This document shows positions 1-8,869 of a stretch of 64,000 bases of DNA, piece after piece. The position numbers were made by a program, and so were the translations under genes. The notes under the pieces were generated by a model, which searched no databases, was not told the origin of the DNA, and saw only the letters and a program-made list of their open reading frames with translations. The DNA lies in assembly GCA_046233135.1 (NCBI GenBank), contig JBJXHN010000007.1, forward strand, positions 259,426 to 323,425, written 5' to 3'. Source of the DNA: JBJXHN01 sp046233135. GTDB lineage: Bacteria; Pseudomonadota; Alphaproteobacteria; Rhodospirillales; Rhodospirillaceae. Position 1 is the first letter of the stretch; every line of letters begins with the position of its first letter.

Positions 1-1
1 C

Positions 2-109
2 CACATGGACTGGTTCGAAGTCAAGGAAACACGCGGCTGGATCAAGGACGGCGAGGTGCAGCACTTCCAGGTGACCCTGCAAGTGGGTTTCCGCATCGAC
101 GGCACCTGA
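2..109 (+). CDS. dodecin, C-terminal fragment (runs off left edge)
   Basis: The last 35 codons of a short protein ending in FQVTLQVGFRIDGT. The run WFEVKETRG...QVTLQVGFR is the conserved C-terminal strand pair of dodecins, small flavin-binding proteins of about 70 residues that form hollow dodecamers and store or buffer riboflavin and FMN. The N-terminal half is outside the window, so start and promoter cannot be judged. A long hairpin follows the stop and separates it from the convergent cfa-type gene. Family assignment is confident; the flavin role is family knowledge. Confidence 0.85.
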   Translation, partial: HMDWFEVKETRGWIKDGEVQHFQVTLQVGFRIDGT

Positions 110-154
110 TGTCCGGCGAACAGATCAAAGCAGGGTGCTGGCGCCCTTTCCGCG

Positions 155-189
155 ACAGGCCCGGATGCTGCCAAGGCATCCGGGCCTGT
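155..189. terminator. bidirectional hairpin between convergent genes
   Basis: Perfect 14-bp inverted repeat (ACAGGCCCGGATGC at 155-168, its complement at 176-189) with a 7-nt loop. It lies between the dodecin stop and the stop of the convergent fatty acid synthase gene. No U-tract follows, so intrinsic termination is likely but not certain. Confidence 0.6.
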
Positions 190-193
190 GCCG

Positions 194-1447
194 CTATTGC
201 GCCGCGTGTCGCAGGGGCAGGGGCTCGGCAGACCCGGTTCCGCAGGGGCCGGGAAGGGATTCCAGCAGGTAGTCGCGGGTCAGGGGGACGGCCTCCTGCT
301 TCCGGGTCAACTGGACCTGAAACACCATCTGATTCCAGTGGCGAAAAGCCATTTCGCAGCCCATCAGATAGAATTCCCACATGCGGCAAAACCGTTCGTC
401 ATAGATGGCGGCCGCCTTGTCCCGGTTGGCCTGGAACCGGCGGGTCCATTCCGCCAGGGTGCGGGCGTAATGCAGGCGCAGGATTTCCACATCGGTGACA
501 TACAGTGCGGCTCTTTCCACTGCCGCCATGGCTTCCGACAGCGCCGGGGTGTAGCCGCCGGGGAAGATGTACTTGCGCAGCCAGGGATTGGTGGTGCCCG
601 GTGGCTCCATGCGCCCGATGGAATGGATCACGGCGATACCGTCGGGCCGCAGCAGATCGCGCACCCGGGCGAAGTATTTCCCCAGGTGGGTCGATCCCAC
701 ATGTTCCAGCATGCCCACGGAAACCACCCGGTCGAAAGTTTCGTTCAGGTTGCGGTAATCCTGCAGGCGGAAGGTGACCTTGTCGTCCAGCCCGGCGTCC
801 TTGGCGCGTTGGCGGGCGATCTTCAGCTGTTCTTCCGACAGGGTGATGCCCACCACCTGCACATTGTGGTGCCGGGCCAGATGCAGGGCCAGCCCGCCCC
901 AGCCGCAGCCGATGTCCAGTACCCTTAATCCCGCCTGAAGCATCAGCTTGCCGGCCAGCAGGCGTTTCTTGTTTTCCTGGGCCTGTTCCAGGCTGTCCTG
1001 GGGCGTGGCGAAGTAGGCGCAGGAATACTGCCGGTCGTCGTCCAGGAACAGGTCATACAGACGGCCTGACAGGTCGTAATGATGGGCGACGTTGCGCTTC
1101 GCCCGGGTCATGGGATTGAACTGCTGGATCCAGCGAAAGGGCCGCTGCAGCCGCTGGGCGGCGCGCAGGAATGGATGGGTTTCGATGTGGTGCAGGTTAT
1201 GGCCGATCACGTCCATGAAGTCGCGGATCGACCCTTCTTCCATCCGTAATGTCCCGTCCATATAGGCCTCGCCCACCACCAAGTGGGGGTAGGCGGCCAT
1301 GCGCCAGTCCAGGCGGGGATCGGTTATGCGGATCGTTGCCCGGGGACCGGGGTTCGATCCTGTCAGGCTGTGGCGGCGTCCCGCCGCGTCGATGATGGTC
1401 AAGGCTCCGTGTCGGATGCGTCCTTTCAACAACCGTGTGAACAGCAT
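194..1447 (-). CDS. cfa: cyclopropane-fatty-acyl-phospholipid synthase family methyltransferase
   Basis: A 417-aa SAM-dependent methyltransferase of the Cfa/mycolic acid cyclopropane synthase family. It would transfer a methylene from SAM to the cis double bond of membrane phospholipid acyl chains at the inner membrane. Visible marks are the N-terminal lipid-binding region (residues 1-115), the family block NVAHHYDLSGRLYDLFLD (119-136), YSCAYF (141-146) and the SAM-binding glycine loop VLDIGCGWGG (176-185). An AGGAGG lies about 10 nt before the ATG at 1447. Length is close to that of E. coli Cfa (about 380). It stands alone, convergent with dodecin. A different substrate in this family cannot be excluded. 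Confidence 0.93.
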   Translation of the reverse strand: MLFTRLLKGRIRHGALTIIDAAGRRHSLTGSNPGPRATIRITDPRLDWRMAAYPHLVVGEAYMDGTLRMEEGSIRDFMDVIGHNLHHIETHPFLRAAQRLQRPFRWIQQFNPMTRAKRNVAHHYDLSGRLYDLFLDDDRQYSCAYFATPQDSLEQAQENKKRLLAGKLMLQAGLRVLDIGCGWGGLALHLARHHNVQVVGITLSEEQLKIARQRAKDAGLDDKVTFRLQDYRNLNETFDRVVSVGMLEHVGSTHLGKYFARVRDLLRPDGIAVIHSIGRMEPPGTTNPWLRKYIFPGGYTPALSEAMAAVERAALYVTDVEILRLHYARTLAEWTRRFQANRDKAAAIYDERFCRMWEFYLMGCEMAFRHWNQMVFQVQLTRKQEAVPLTRDYLLESLPGPCGTGSAEPLPLRHAAQ

Positions 1448-1740
1448 TGCCGGTCACCCTCCTGTCGGTCCGTGTGGCCGGGTCGGTCCCAAATCCGGCC
1501 TGCACGTAATCGTTGTCCCACCCCGTATTCAAATGTTTATAACCAAAGATTTTCAGGGTTGTTTCGATCTGTTCCGGATCAAAAATCCCCTTGCTGTTTA
1601 ATTACAGGTTGGGTGAGGTACCCGCGTGGTCAATAGGGAAACCCCGTTCCATGCGGGAACGCACGGATCGTCAAGCCGATCCCCGGGGTGGGGTGAGGCG
1701 GAAGCTCGCGGGATGGAGGGAGAGTGGTGCTCGCGCCCCG

Positions 1741-2691
1741 TCAGCGCATGCGCGGAACCACCACGCCGCCGGTGTCGCTGCCGTCGCTGCCGGCTCCGGT
1801 CAGGGGAGTGGGCGCCTGTGTCTGTGCTGCGGGGCCGGTGAGAGGGGTGGGGAAGGCCTGGGCGGGCGCGGGCAGCGTTTCCGTGCCGATCGCTTGTCCC
1901 ATCCCCTGGTCCATCCCCGGTGTTGCCTCGATAGCCGCATCCGCTGGGGGGGCGGGTTGGTCGAGGGTGGCGGCAAGCGGCAGGGCGCGCAGCCCCACGG
2001 GGTCGAGGGAGGTCCGGGCGGTGGTCGGTCCGCGCGCACCGATCCGCTCCAGGCTGACCGAGCCGATGGGCAGGGCCACCTTGTGCGATACCGGGGCGCC
2101 GACGTGGTTCAGTTCGACGATCAGGTGGGTCACCCGGCCGTCGGGGTCCAGGCGCAGATCGGTGATATGGCCGCCCGCGCCGCCGCCAGGGGTGCGCAGG
2201 GGGGCTTCCAGCAGGGCATCGGCGCTGAACAGGCCTGGCGGGGTCAGGTCGTACAGAAAGGGCTTGATCACCTGGCCATAGGCCCGGGCGATGTTCAGGC
2301 TGACCGAACCGGCTTTTGCCGGCGTTTCGGGATCGGCGACCAGTCCGGCGGCATCCCAGGGCAGGGCCACCATCTTGCCGTCCAGGCCCATGCGCAGGAA
2401 GGTGCCGTCGCTCAGCACCACCCGGCCCGGCCGGCCGTCGGCATCGATCAGCAGGTCGGAGACCTCGGCCACCGGCGGGGCACTGGCGCTGGTCAGCACC
2501 GGCAGGGACAGCACCGCCGACAGCCGCTGGCCACCGGTGGGCGGGGGCAGGGGGGCGGGGTCCGCTTGCGTGGGATCGACCGCGTCGGGCGTCGGCGATC
2601 CGTCCTGGGCCAGCGCCCCGGCTCCGCCAAGGGTGCCCAGGGTCAGAACGATGGCCAGAAACGAGATCATGGCGGCGGTGGGCAGCGGCAT
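1741..2691 (-). CDS. exported protein with two PRC-barrel-like domains
   Basis: 316 aa from the ATG at 2691. The frame is open further upstream, but this start gives a signal peptide with a hydrophobic core (about residues 8-30, MISFLAIVLTLGTLGGAG) ending near GALAQ. The mature part has two similar modules of about 60 residues, VAEVSDLLIDADGRPGRVVLSDGTF and GHITDLRLDPDGRVTHLIVEL, typical PRC-barrel strands. A Pro/Ala-rich tail follows. PRC-barrel proteins act as binding platforms in RNA processing, photosynthetic complexes or the envelope; this one should be periplasmic. No operon partner: the neighbouring genes are over 250 bp away. The specific function is unknown. Confidence 0.7.
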   Translation of the reverse strand: MPLPTAAMISFLAIVLTLGTLGGAGALAQDGSPTPDAVDPTQADPAPLPPPTGGQRLSAVLSLPVLTSASAPPVAEVSDLLIDADGRPGRVVLSDGTFLRMGLDGKMVALPWDAAGLVADPETPAKAGSVSLNIARAYGQVIKPFLYDLTPPGLFSADALLEAPLRTPGGGAGGHITDLRLDPDGRVTHLIVELNHVGAPVSHKVALPIGSVSLERIGARGPTTARTSLDPVGLRALPLAATLDQPAPPADAAIEATPGMDQGMGQAIGTETLPAPAQAFPTPLTGPAAQTQAPTPLTGAGSDGSDTGGVVVPRMR

Positions 2692-2859
2692 CGGAGCACC
2701 ATTCGATTGCAGGGACGAAAGACGAAGACGGACGGCTGGACCCTGACCCAGGATCATGGCCGAAGCGTGACGGCCGGCAGGGCACTGAACCCTTCAAAAG
2801 AGTCAGCGGTCAGTGCGCTACCCCGCTGTTTATGGATCACCTTTCCAAACGTTGGCTGA

Positions 2860-2881
2860 CGCCTCCGTTTGGGTCGATGCA
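2860..2881. repeat. 22-bp sequence repeated exactly at 45051-45072
   Basis: The 22 bases starting CGCCTCCGTTTGGG and ending TCGATGCA are identical here and at 45051-45072, over 42 kb away. Here the unit lies about 70 bp before the deacetylase start; there it directly follows a palindromic repeat element. This suggests a fragment of a dispersed intergenic repeat family. Confidence 0.75.
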
Positions 2882-2952
2882 GGACGCGGACGGCGGCGCT
2901 GTGGAGCGCGAGAGGACTGGACAGCAGGCGGGGGATCGCCCATCTGCCAGCC

Positions 2953-4080
2953 ATGACCGCATCCCCATCCCCGGCGCCCTGGTTCATCGGCCACGATATC
3001 TATCGCAATTCCCGCTACGGCTCCAGCCATCCGCTGGGCATTCCCAGGGTGTCGGCCTGCATCGATCTGGTGCGGGCCTTGGGCTGGATGGACGAGGACC
3101 GCTATATCCACAGCCCCCAGGCCCGTCCAGCGGATCTGGCCCGCTTCCACGACCCCGCCTATATCGCCGCCCTGATCGAGGCCGAGGCCACCGGGGCCGT
3201 GCCCGAGCCCGTGCGCCTGCGCCACAACATCGGCGTCAACGCCAATCCGGTCTTTGCCGAGATGTTCCGCCGCCCTGCCACCGCGTGCGGCGGTACCCTG
3301 AAAGCCGCCGCCCTGGTGCAGGACGGAGGGGTGGTGCACCATCCCGCCGGAGGCACCCATCATGGCCGGGCCGACCATGCCAGCGGCTTCTGCTTCTTCA
3401 ACGATCCGGTGCTCGGACTGATGGCGCTGCTGGATGCCGGAGTGGCGCCGCTGGCCTACGTGGACCTGGACGCCCACCATGGCGACGGGGTGCAGGATGC
3501 CTTTCATGGCGATCCCCGGGTGCTGGTGATCTCGACCCACGAAGCCGACCGCTGGCCCCGCACCGGGCCGGTGGAGGACCGGGGCGGCGGCTGGGCACGC
3601 AATCTTCCCACGCCGTCCGGCCTGAATGACAGCGAATGGGACTGGCTGATGACCGAGGCCGTCGTGCCCCTGGTGCGCGACTGGCAGCCGGCCGCGCTGA
3701 TGATCCAATGTGGCGCCGATGCCCTGGCCGACGACCCCCAATCCCGCCTGATGCTGTCCAATGCCGCCCTGTGGCGGACGGTGGCCGGGCTGAAGGATCT
3801 GGCGCCCCGGGTCATCGTGCTGGGGGGCGGTGGCTACAATCCCTGGTCGGTGGCCCGCTGCTGGGCGGGAATCTGGGGGGTGCTGGCGGGCCATCCGGTC
3901 CCCGACCGCCTGCCGCCGCCGGCGGAAAGCCTGATGCGCAGCCTGCACTGGACCCATCGGCGCGGCCGCACCCCGCCGGACCGCTGGTTCACCACCCTGG
4001 CCGATCCGCCGAATCCCGGCCCCGTGCGCGACGAGGTGAAGCGGGTAGCCGAAGCCGTGACGACGCCCGAATGGGGATGA
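2953..4080 (+). CDS. histone deacetylase-fold (AcuC/acetylpolyamine amidohydrolase type) enzyme
   Basis: 375 aa from the ATG at 2953. The arginase/deacetylase fold shows a paired-histidine motif GGTHHGRA (H136-H137), the zinc ligand block DLDAHHGDG (D171, D173, H175) and a third acidic ligand in QCGADALADDP (D256). The transition-state Tyr lies in GGGGYNPW near the C-terminus. Bacterial members deacetylate acetyl-lysine proteins (AcuC), acetylpolyamines or other small amides by a Zn-dependent mechanism in the cytoplasm. No partner gene overlaps it. A second, only distantly similar member of the fold lies at 58890-59819. The substrate cannot be read from sequence. Confidence 0.88.
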   Translation: MTASPSPAPWFIGHDIYRNSRYGSSHPLGIPRVSACIDLVRALGWMDEDRYIHSPQARPADLARFHDPAYIAALIEAEATGAVPEPVRLRHNIGVNANPVFAEMFRRPATACGGTLKAAALVQDGGVVHHPAGGTHHGRADHASGFCFFNDPVLGLMALLDAGVAPLAYVDLDAHHGDGVQDAFHGDPRVLVISTHEADRWPRTGPVEDRGGGWARNLPTPSGLNDSEWDWLMTEAVVPLVRDWQPAALMIQCGADALADDPQSRLMLSNAALWRTVAGLKDLAPRVIVLGGGGYNPWSVARCWAGIWGVLAGHPVPDRLPPPAESLMRSLHWTHRRGRTPPDRWFTTLADPPNPGPVRDEVKRVAEAVTTPEWG

Positions 4081-4685
4081 TCCTGTAAATTTTATCTTAT
4101 GATGGTATTTTTGTGTATCGAATGCAGGAATTGATGCTTGCGGTGGTAAGCCGCGGCCCGACCGAAGACCTCAGCCATGTCCCACCGGTCTTGCCGTGCT
4201 CTGCCTGACCCTCTCCGTATAGGTCACACCGCCGCGACGATCCTGCTGGAAGAGGGGGTGGATATTCGCTTCGTACAGCGATTGCTTGGACACAGCAGTA
4301 TTTCGACCACCGAAATTTATACCAAAGTCACCGATTCAGCCCTGCGGTCCATTGTCGAAAAGGCGGATTGGATGGCCCGACTCTAACGAAAATGGCGAGG
4401 ATTTGACGAAAAATGTAGGTTTTTTGTCAGGATTTCCGGTTCCGCAGAGCGAAATTCGGCACCTCGGACTTGGTCTGATATCGCGGTATTTCAATGGGTT
4501 GCCGGGAGTGCCCCCAACTTAGGTGGGGTATACCTGGAGCGTGAGTGGGGCTGTTCTGTTCTGGACAAAGGGCATAAAACCCCTATCCTTTGTCAAGGGT
4601 CCGATGATTCAACACGCCAGAGGTCGGGCTTGCGCCGGGTGCGTAACGGGAGCACCGTTGGGGTTGGGGCAGCGGTTCAGGACCG
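4081..4685. other. 605-bp intergenic stretch holding an integrase remnant
   Basis: Comparatively AT-rich in parts (for example around 4085-4120). It contains only the recombinase fragment listed separately; I see no tRNA-like end that would mark an attachment site, no terminal inverted repeats and no other convincing gene. The segment 4387-4685 shows nothing I can name. Confidence 0.5.
4213..4386 (+). pseudogene. C-terminal remnant of a tyrosine recombinase/phage integrase
   Basis: About 57 codons in the frame ending at 4386 encode LRIGHTAATILLEEG, then VQRLLGHSSISTTEIYT, then KVTDSALRSIVEKADWMARL. This is the end of the catalytic domain of XerC/phage-type tyrosine recombinases: the HxLGHSSISTTxxYT box carries the third catalytic His and the nucleophilic Tyr. 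The usual R-x-x-H box is degraded (LRIGHT instead of LRHT), and the N-terminal two thirds are absent upstream. It marks an old integration or excision event and should not encode an active enzyme. Confidence 0.8.
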
Positions 4686-6128
4686 GTGAGTATTGTGGAC
4701 GTGTCAGATGAACTAGTATTCCTCGAAGAGGAGGACGACCCGGCATCTGCCGAGAGCCCGGTGTTGCCCCCTTGGAAAGTGCTGATCGTTGATGACGAGG
4801 TCGAGGTTCATACGGTCACCCGTATGGTTCTTGATGATTTCGTCTATTGCGGTCGCAAGATCCATTTCCTTTCGGCCTACTCGGGGGGCGAAGCCCAAGG
4901 GGTTTTGTCGGCCAATCCCGATGTGGCCGTGGTCCTGCTTGATGTGGTGATGGAAACGGATGATGCCGGCCTGCGGCTGGTGCGCTTCATCCGCGAGGAA
5001 TTGGGCAATACGGATGTGCGCATCATCATGCGCACCGGTCAGCCCGGCCAGGCGCCGGAGCGTGATATCGTCGCCCGCTACGACATCAATGATTACAAGG
5101 CCAAGACCGAACTGACCGAGCCCAAACTGTGGACCACCATGCTCGGCGCCTTGCGGGCCTACGAGCATATTTCCGCGTTGCGGGCCAGTGAACAGGCACT
5201 GAACGAGGCCAGGGCGACCCTGGAGGCCCGGGTGGCGGAGCGGACAAAGGCGCTGCAAACTTCGGAAATGCGGTTGCGGTCGATCCTTGACGCGTCGGTA
5301 TTCCCGATCCTGGTGGTGGACGGCAGCGGCACCCGTGCCCTGTTCCTGAATGACCGGGCGGCCGAAATGTTCGGCGCGTCGGTGGGCGAGGTCTATCGCA
5401 ACGGCCTGCCCCATATCTGGGTTTCCTCCGGCGATCGGCGGCGGGTGCTGCGTCTGGCGCGGGAACGCGGACGGGTGCTGGATCACGAAGCCCAGCTGCG
5501 CGGACAGGAAGGCGAACCGTTCTGGGCGCTGATCTCGGCCATCACCATGGATTACGAAGGCGAGCTGGCGGTGCTGCTGTCCTTCAACGACATCTCCGCG
5601 CGCAAGCGCATGGAAGAGGAGTTGAAGCGTCTGGCCCTGACCGACAGCCTGACCGGGGCGGGCAACCGCCGCCACATGCAGGATCGCGGCGCGGACGAAA
5701 TCGCCAGGGCGCGGCGCCATGATCGTGCCCTGTCGGTGCTGATGCTCGATATCGATCATTTCAAGCAGGTCAACGACACCTTCGGCCATGCGGTGGGGGA
5801 TGATGTGCTGCGCCGTCTGGCTCAGACTTGCACGGGGCAGTTGCGGGATGTGGATGTGTTCTGCCGCTTCGGCGGAGAGGAATTCGCCGTGCTGATGCCC
5901 GATACGGACCTGGAGCGGGCCATCGCGGCGGCGGAACGGCTGCGTCATGCGGTGGGCACCCTGGTCTTCCAGCCGCCGGAGACGAATGAAACCCTGTCCG
6001 TCACCATCAGTCTGGGGGCCGCGAGCCTGACGGACGATGACGTGACCATCGAAAGCATTCTCGACCGGGCCGACGAGGCGCTGTATCGCGCCAAGCGCGG
6101 TGGACGGAATCGGGTGGAGGCGGAATAG
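4686..6128 (+). CDS. response-regulator diguanylate cyclase (REC-PAS-GGDEF)
   Basis: 480 aa from a GTG at 4686 (AGGA shortly upstream). Domains: receiver (about 30-160) with acidic pair D36-D37, phosphoacceptor D86 and a K near 138; a coiled-coil linker (162-195); a PAS-like domain (195-305); and GGDEF (318-478) with active-site GGEEF at 396-400. An RxxD inhibitory I-site (R387-D390) sits exactly five residues before the GG, so c-di-GMP product inhibition is expected. It should make c-di-GMP from two GTP when phosphorylated, in the cytoplasm. The cognate kinase is not adjacent; the chemoreceptor 217 bp downstream is a plausible functional neighbour only by position. Confidence 0.92.
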   Translation: MSIVDVSDELVFLEEEDDPASAESPVLPPWKVLIVDDEVEVHTVTRMVLDDFVYCGRKIHFLSAYSGGEAQGVLSANPDVAVVLLDVVMETDDAGLRLVRFIREELGNTDVRIIMRTGQPGQAPERDIVARYDINDYKAKTELTEPKLWTTMLGALRAYEHISALRASEQALNEARATLEARVAERTKALQTSEMRLRSILDASVFPILVVDGSGTRALFLNDRAAEMFGASVGEVYRNGLPHIWVSSGDRRRVLRLARERGRVLDHEAQLRGQEGEPFWALISAITMDYEGELAVLLSFNDISARKRMEEELKRLALTDSLTGAGNRRHMQDRGADEIARARRHDRALSVLMLDIDHFKQVNDTFGHAVGDDVLRRLAQTCTGQLRDVDVFCRFGGEEFAVLMPDTDLERAIAAAERLRHAVGTLVFQPPETNETLSVTISLGAASLTDDDVTIESILDRADEALYRAKRGGRNRVEAE

Positions 6129-6345
6129 CCGGACATCGTTTCGGCCCGCCTGCCCGCACCGGGCTTCGCTCGGAAAGGGCTCCCTTTTACGGATATCTGC
6201 CTGGTTTTCTGACCTTTTGGTTAGATCTGCACCGATGGAAGGCGAGGTTGTCCCTGGGAGTGTGACTCCCGGATGAAATCTGCATCGTGGACGCGTTAAG
6301 GGGCTAGGTGAGTCCGTTCGCCGCCTCCTAGAGTGCCGCCTGTTT

Positions 6346-7920
6346 ATGGTGGCTCGAAAGGGGGCGACGGTGGTGAACTCGATCCGTGGCAAGTTGATTC
6401 TGGTTATTCTCGGGGTGGTGGCGCTGTTGACGGCGGTTTCCATTTCGATCTCGGTCATGCGCACCAATGCCATGGTGGAAAGCGCGCTGACGGAGCGGGC
6501 GAAGGGATTGGCCATTCTGCAGGCTTCGGCGATTTCCGGGGCGCTGTGGAACCTGAATATGGACGAAGCCAATCGCCTGACGGCGGCCCTGTCCTCCGAC
6601 CCCTCTTTTGCGCGTGCCTGGGTGCTGGACGAAAACGGCAAGGAAATCGCCCGTTTCACCGGCCCGGGGACCTCCGAACAGACCGACGTCAGCCATGCCA
6701 GTGCGGCGATCATGCGCGATGGGAACGATACCCCGCTGGGGACCCTGTATCTGGACCTCAGCCATGCCATGGTGCATCAGGCGACCGCCGATACCATTTG
6801 GTTCGGCCTGGGCAACGCCCTGATCACCATTCTGGTGGTGGGGGTTGCCGTGGTCCTGGTGGTCAACACCGTGGTCCGCCCCCTGCGGATCCTGTCCGGG
6901 ACCATGGAGCGTCTGGCCGGGGACGATGTGGACGTGGAGGTGCCCTGGCAGGCACGCGGCGATGAAGTGGGGTTGATGGCCCGCGCCGTGGCGGTGTTCA
7001 AGGTCAATGCCGTGGAAAAGAAACGCCTGGAAGCCGAAGAGGCCGCCAGTGCCGAACGCCGGCGGCGGGAGCGGCGGGAAACCATGCACGCCATCGCCCA
7101 GCGTCTGGAAGAAAGCGTGGATGCCATCGTCGCGGCCATCCGGGCGTCGTCCAAGGAAATGGCCTCCACGGCAGCCGACATGGCCGATACGGCACGATCC
7201 ACAGCCACCCAGACCGGGACGGTGGCAAGCGCCGCCCAGGAAGCCTCCAGCAGCGTGCAGACCGTGGCGTCGGCCACCGAGGAGCTGAACGCCGCGATCA
7301 ACGAAATCAGCCGTCAGGTCAGCGAAAGCTCGTCCACCTCCGGCGTTGCCGTCGATGAAGCGTCACGGACCACCACGCTGATCGACGGCCTGCGCTCCAG
7401 CGCCGAAGGCATTGGCGAGATCGTCAATCTGATCAACGACATCGCCAATCAGACCAACCTGCTGGCGCTGAATGCGACCATCGAGGCCGCACGGGCCGGT
7501 GAGGCGGGCAAGGGCTTCGCCGTGGTCGCCGGCGAAGTGAAGAATCTGGCCAACCAGACAGCCAAGGCCACCGAGGATATCGGCCAGCGCATCGGCGAAA
7601 TGCAGGGCACCACCGGTGAAGTGGCCGAGGCCATGACCGGTATCCGCGAGGTGATCGAGCGGTTGCACGGCTCGTCGACCGGGATCGCGGCGGCGGTGGA
7701 AGAGCAGACGGCCACCACCGGAGAGATCAGCCGCAATGTCACGGCCGTGGCCGACGGGGCACGGATGATCAGTGACCACATCAGCGGTGTCGCCGCGTCC
7801 ACCGACCGCACCGGACAGGCGGCGAACTCCGTGGCCCAGGCGGCGGGGAAGGTCAGTACGCGCACCGAAGAGTTGCAGACCACGGTGCGCGGCCTGATCG
7901 AGGAGATCCGTGCGGCCTGA
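6346..7920 (+). CDS. methyl-accepting chemotaxis protein
   Basis: 524 aa. TM helix 1 (about 16-36), a short periplasmic sensor of about 115 residues, TM helix 2 (about 153-174), a HAMP domain (about 175-228) and the cytoplasmic signalling coiled coil. The invariant hairpin tip (about 358-400) is visible, including DIANQTNLLALNATIEAARAG. The small periplasmic domain matches no sensor type I can name. No terminal NWETF-type CheR/CheB tether is present (ends LIEEIRAA). Start chosen at the ATG at 6346; GTG codons about 25 nt downstream are alternatives. It would report to CheA/CheW, which are not in this window. Confidence 0.93.
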   Translation: MVARKGATVVNSIRGKLILVILGVVALLTAVSISISVMRTNAMVESALTERAKGLAILQASAISGALWNLNMDEANRLTAALSSDPSFARAWVLDENGKEIARFTGPGTSEQTDVSHASAAIMRDGNDTPLGTLYLDLSHAMVHQATADTIWFGLGNALITILVVGVAVVLVVNTVVRPLRILSGTMERLAGDDVDVEVPWQARGDEVGLMARAVAVFKVNAVEKKRLEAEEAASAERRRRERRETMHAIAQRLEESVDAIVAAIRASSKEMASTAADMADTARSTATQTGTVASAAQEASSSVQTVASATEELNAAINEISRQVSESSSTSGVAVDEASRTTTLIDGLRSSAEGIGEIVNLINDIANQTNLLALNATIEAARAGEAGKGFAVVAGEVKNLANQTAKATEDIGQRIGEMQGTTGEVAEAMTGIREVIERLHGSSTGIAAAVEEQTATTGEISRNVTAVADGARMISDHISGVAASTDRTGQAANSVAQAAGKVSTRTEELQTTVRGLIEEIRAA

Positions 7921-8003
7921 TCGCCGCCAGGCCCCTGGCCCCGGTTTTCCGCGCTTTTCCACCGGGGCGACTGTCCTCCTTGCGTATCCGCGCAGACCCG
8001 CTT

Positions 8004-8023
8004 CCCGGGAGAGTTCTCCCGGG
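8004..8023. terminator. short perfect hairpin after the chemoreceptor gene
   Basis: CCCGGGAGA at 8004-8012 and its complement at 8015-8023 with a 2-nt gap. There is no U-tract, so it could be a Rho-dependent or processing hairpin. Confidence 0.4.
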
Positions 8024-8152
8024 GGCGGCGGAATGTGACAATTGCGCACGATGTGCGGTTTTTGCTTGTGGTGCAGCGCACAAGGTGCGTATGATCCCTG
8101 ATGTCGGCCGGTTGTGCAGAAGGGCGCGACGGCAAGGCCAAGGGAGGGCGCC

Positions 8153-8758
8153 ATGACCGCTGAAATCATCTATCCGGACATCTTTCGCAATCGGGGGAAT
8201 GCCCTGACCAGCGAAGAAAGCTTTGTCGACGGGGCCGCGCAGGACCGGTTCGGTCTGGCCGATGTTCTTGGCGGCCTTGATCCGGCGGTGAGCGCGCCGA
8301 TGCATCCTGTCGACCGTGACCATGAGGCCGAGGGCAGCGCGTTGGGCCGAAGCGGGGCGCCGGTGGTACCGCTGAATCCGGTGGCCGCGCGGATGCTGTC
8401 TCGTCGGGGTGTGGCGGCCGATGCTTTCCCGGGAGCCGAAACCCTGCTGCGGGCTGCCGAACGGGCGCGGCCGGCGGTGGACGGGCTGTTCGAGCAACGG
8501 CCGGCAAATTACCGCGGAGACGGCCTGTATGAAGCGCAGCAGTCGGCCAGTTCAGCGCTGGCGGAACTGCGGGCGGCGGGGGAGCGGCTGGACGAATCCC
8601 TGCGTCAGGTGCGCGACGCCAGCCGGTCGATCCAGGATGACGAAGTCCGCATGGTCGATCAGGCCCAGCGCATGGCCGGCCTTACGGAACAACTGAGTCA
8701 TCAGATGGATGACCTGTTGCGCGAAACCTCCAGCTTTGCGGCCAGCCTGCGGGACTGA
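8153..8758 (+). CDS. uncharacterised protein with C-terminal coiled coil
   Basis: 201 aa from the ATG at 8153, preceded by AAGGGAGG; an earlier in-frame start has no such site. I do not recognise the family. The first 110 residues are acidic and low in predicted structure. From about residue 115 to the end the chain is a heptad-like amphipathic helix (LAELRAAGERLDESLRQV, then MAGLTEQLSHQMDDLLRETS), suggesting a coiled-coil oligomer. No signal peptide or membrane segment. It follows the chemoreceptor by 232 bp and ends in its own intrinsic terminator, so it is probably monocistronic. Confidence 0.6.
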   Translation: MTAEIIYPDIFRNRGNALTSEESFVDGAAQDRFGLADVLGGLDPAVSAPMHPVDRDHEAEGSALGRSGAPVVPLNPVAARMLSRRGVAADAFPGAETLLRAAERARPAVDGLFEQRPANYRGDGLYEAQQSASSALAELRAAGERLDESLRQVRDASRSIQDDEVRMVDQAQRMAGLTEQLSHQMDDLLRETSSFAASLRD

Positions 8759-8834
8759 CGACCGTTTCGGCGAATCGGGAGGAGGCCTGGATAGGGGCCG
8801 GCCGACCAGGGGGCGAAAGGACGGAAGGGAGACG

Positions 8835-8869
8835 AGCCCTGGAGCCGGGAAACTGGCTTCAGGGCTTTT
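8835..8869 (+). terminator. intrinsic terminator of the coiled-coil gene
   Basis: Arms AGCCCTG-AGCC and GGCT-CAGGGCT around a short loop, followed by TTTTG. It overlaps the last codons of the convergent glycosyltransferase (stop at 8859), so two opposing genes share this end. Confidence 0.75.

Noticed and set aside
4713..6770. 685-codon minus-strand frame opposite the diguanylate cyclase
   Set aside because: The sense strand encodes a complete REC-PAS-GGDEF protein; the opposite frame has no recognisable domain.
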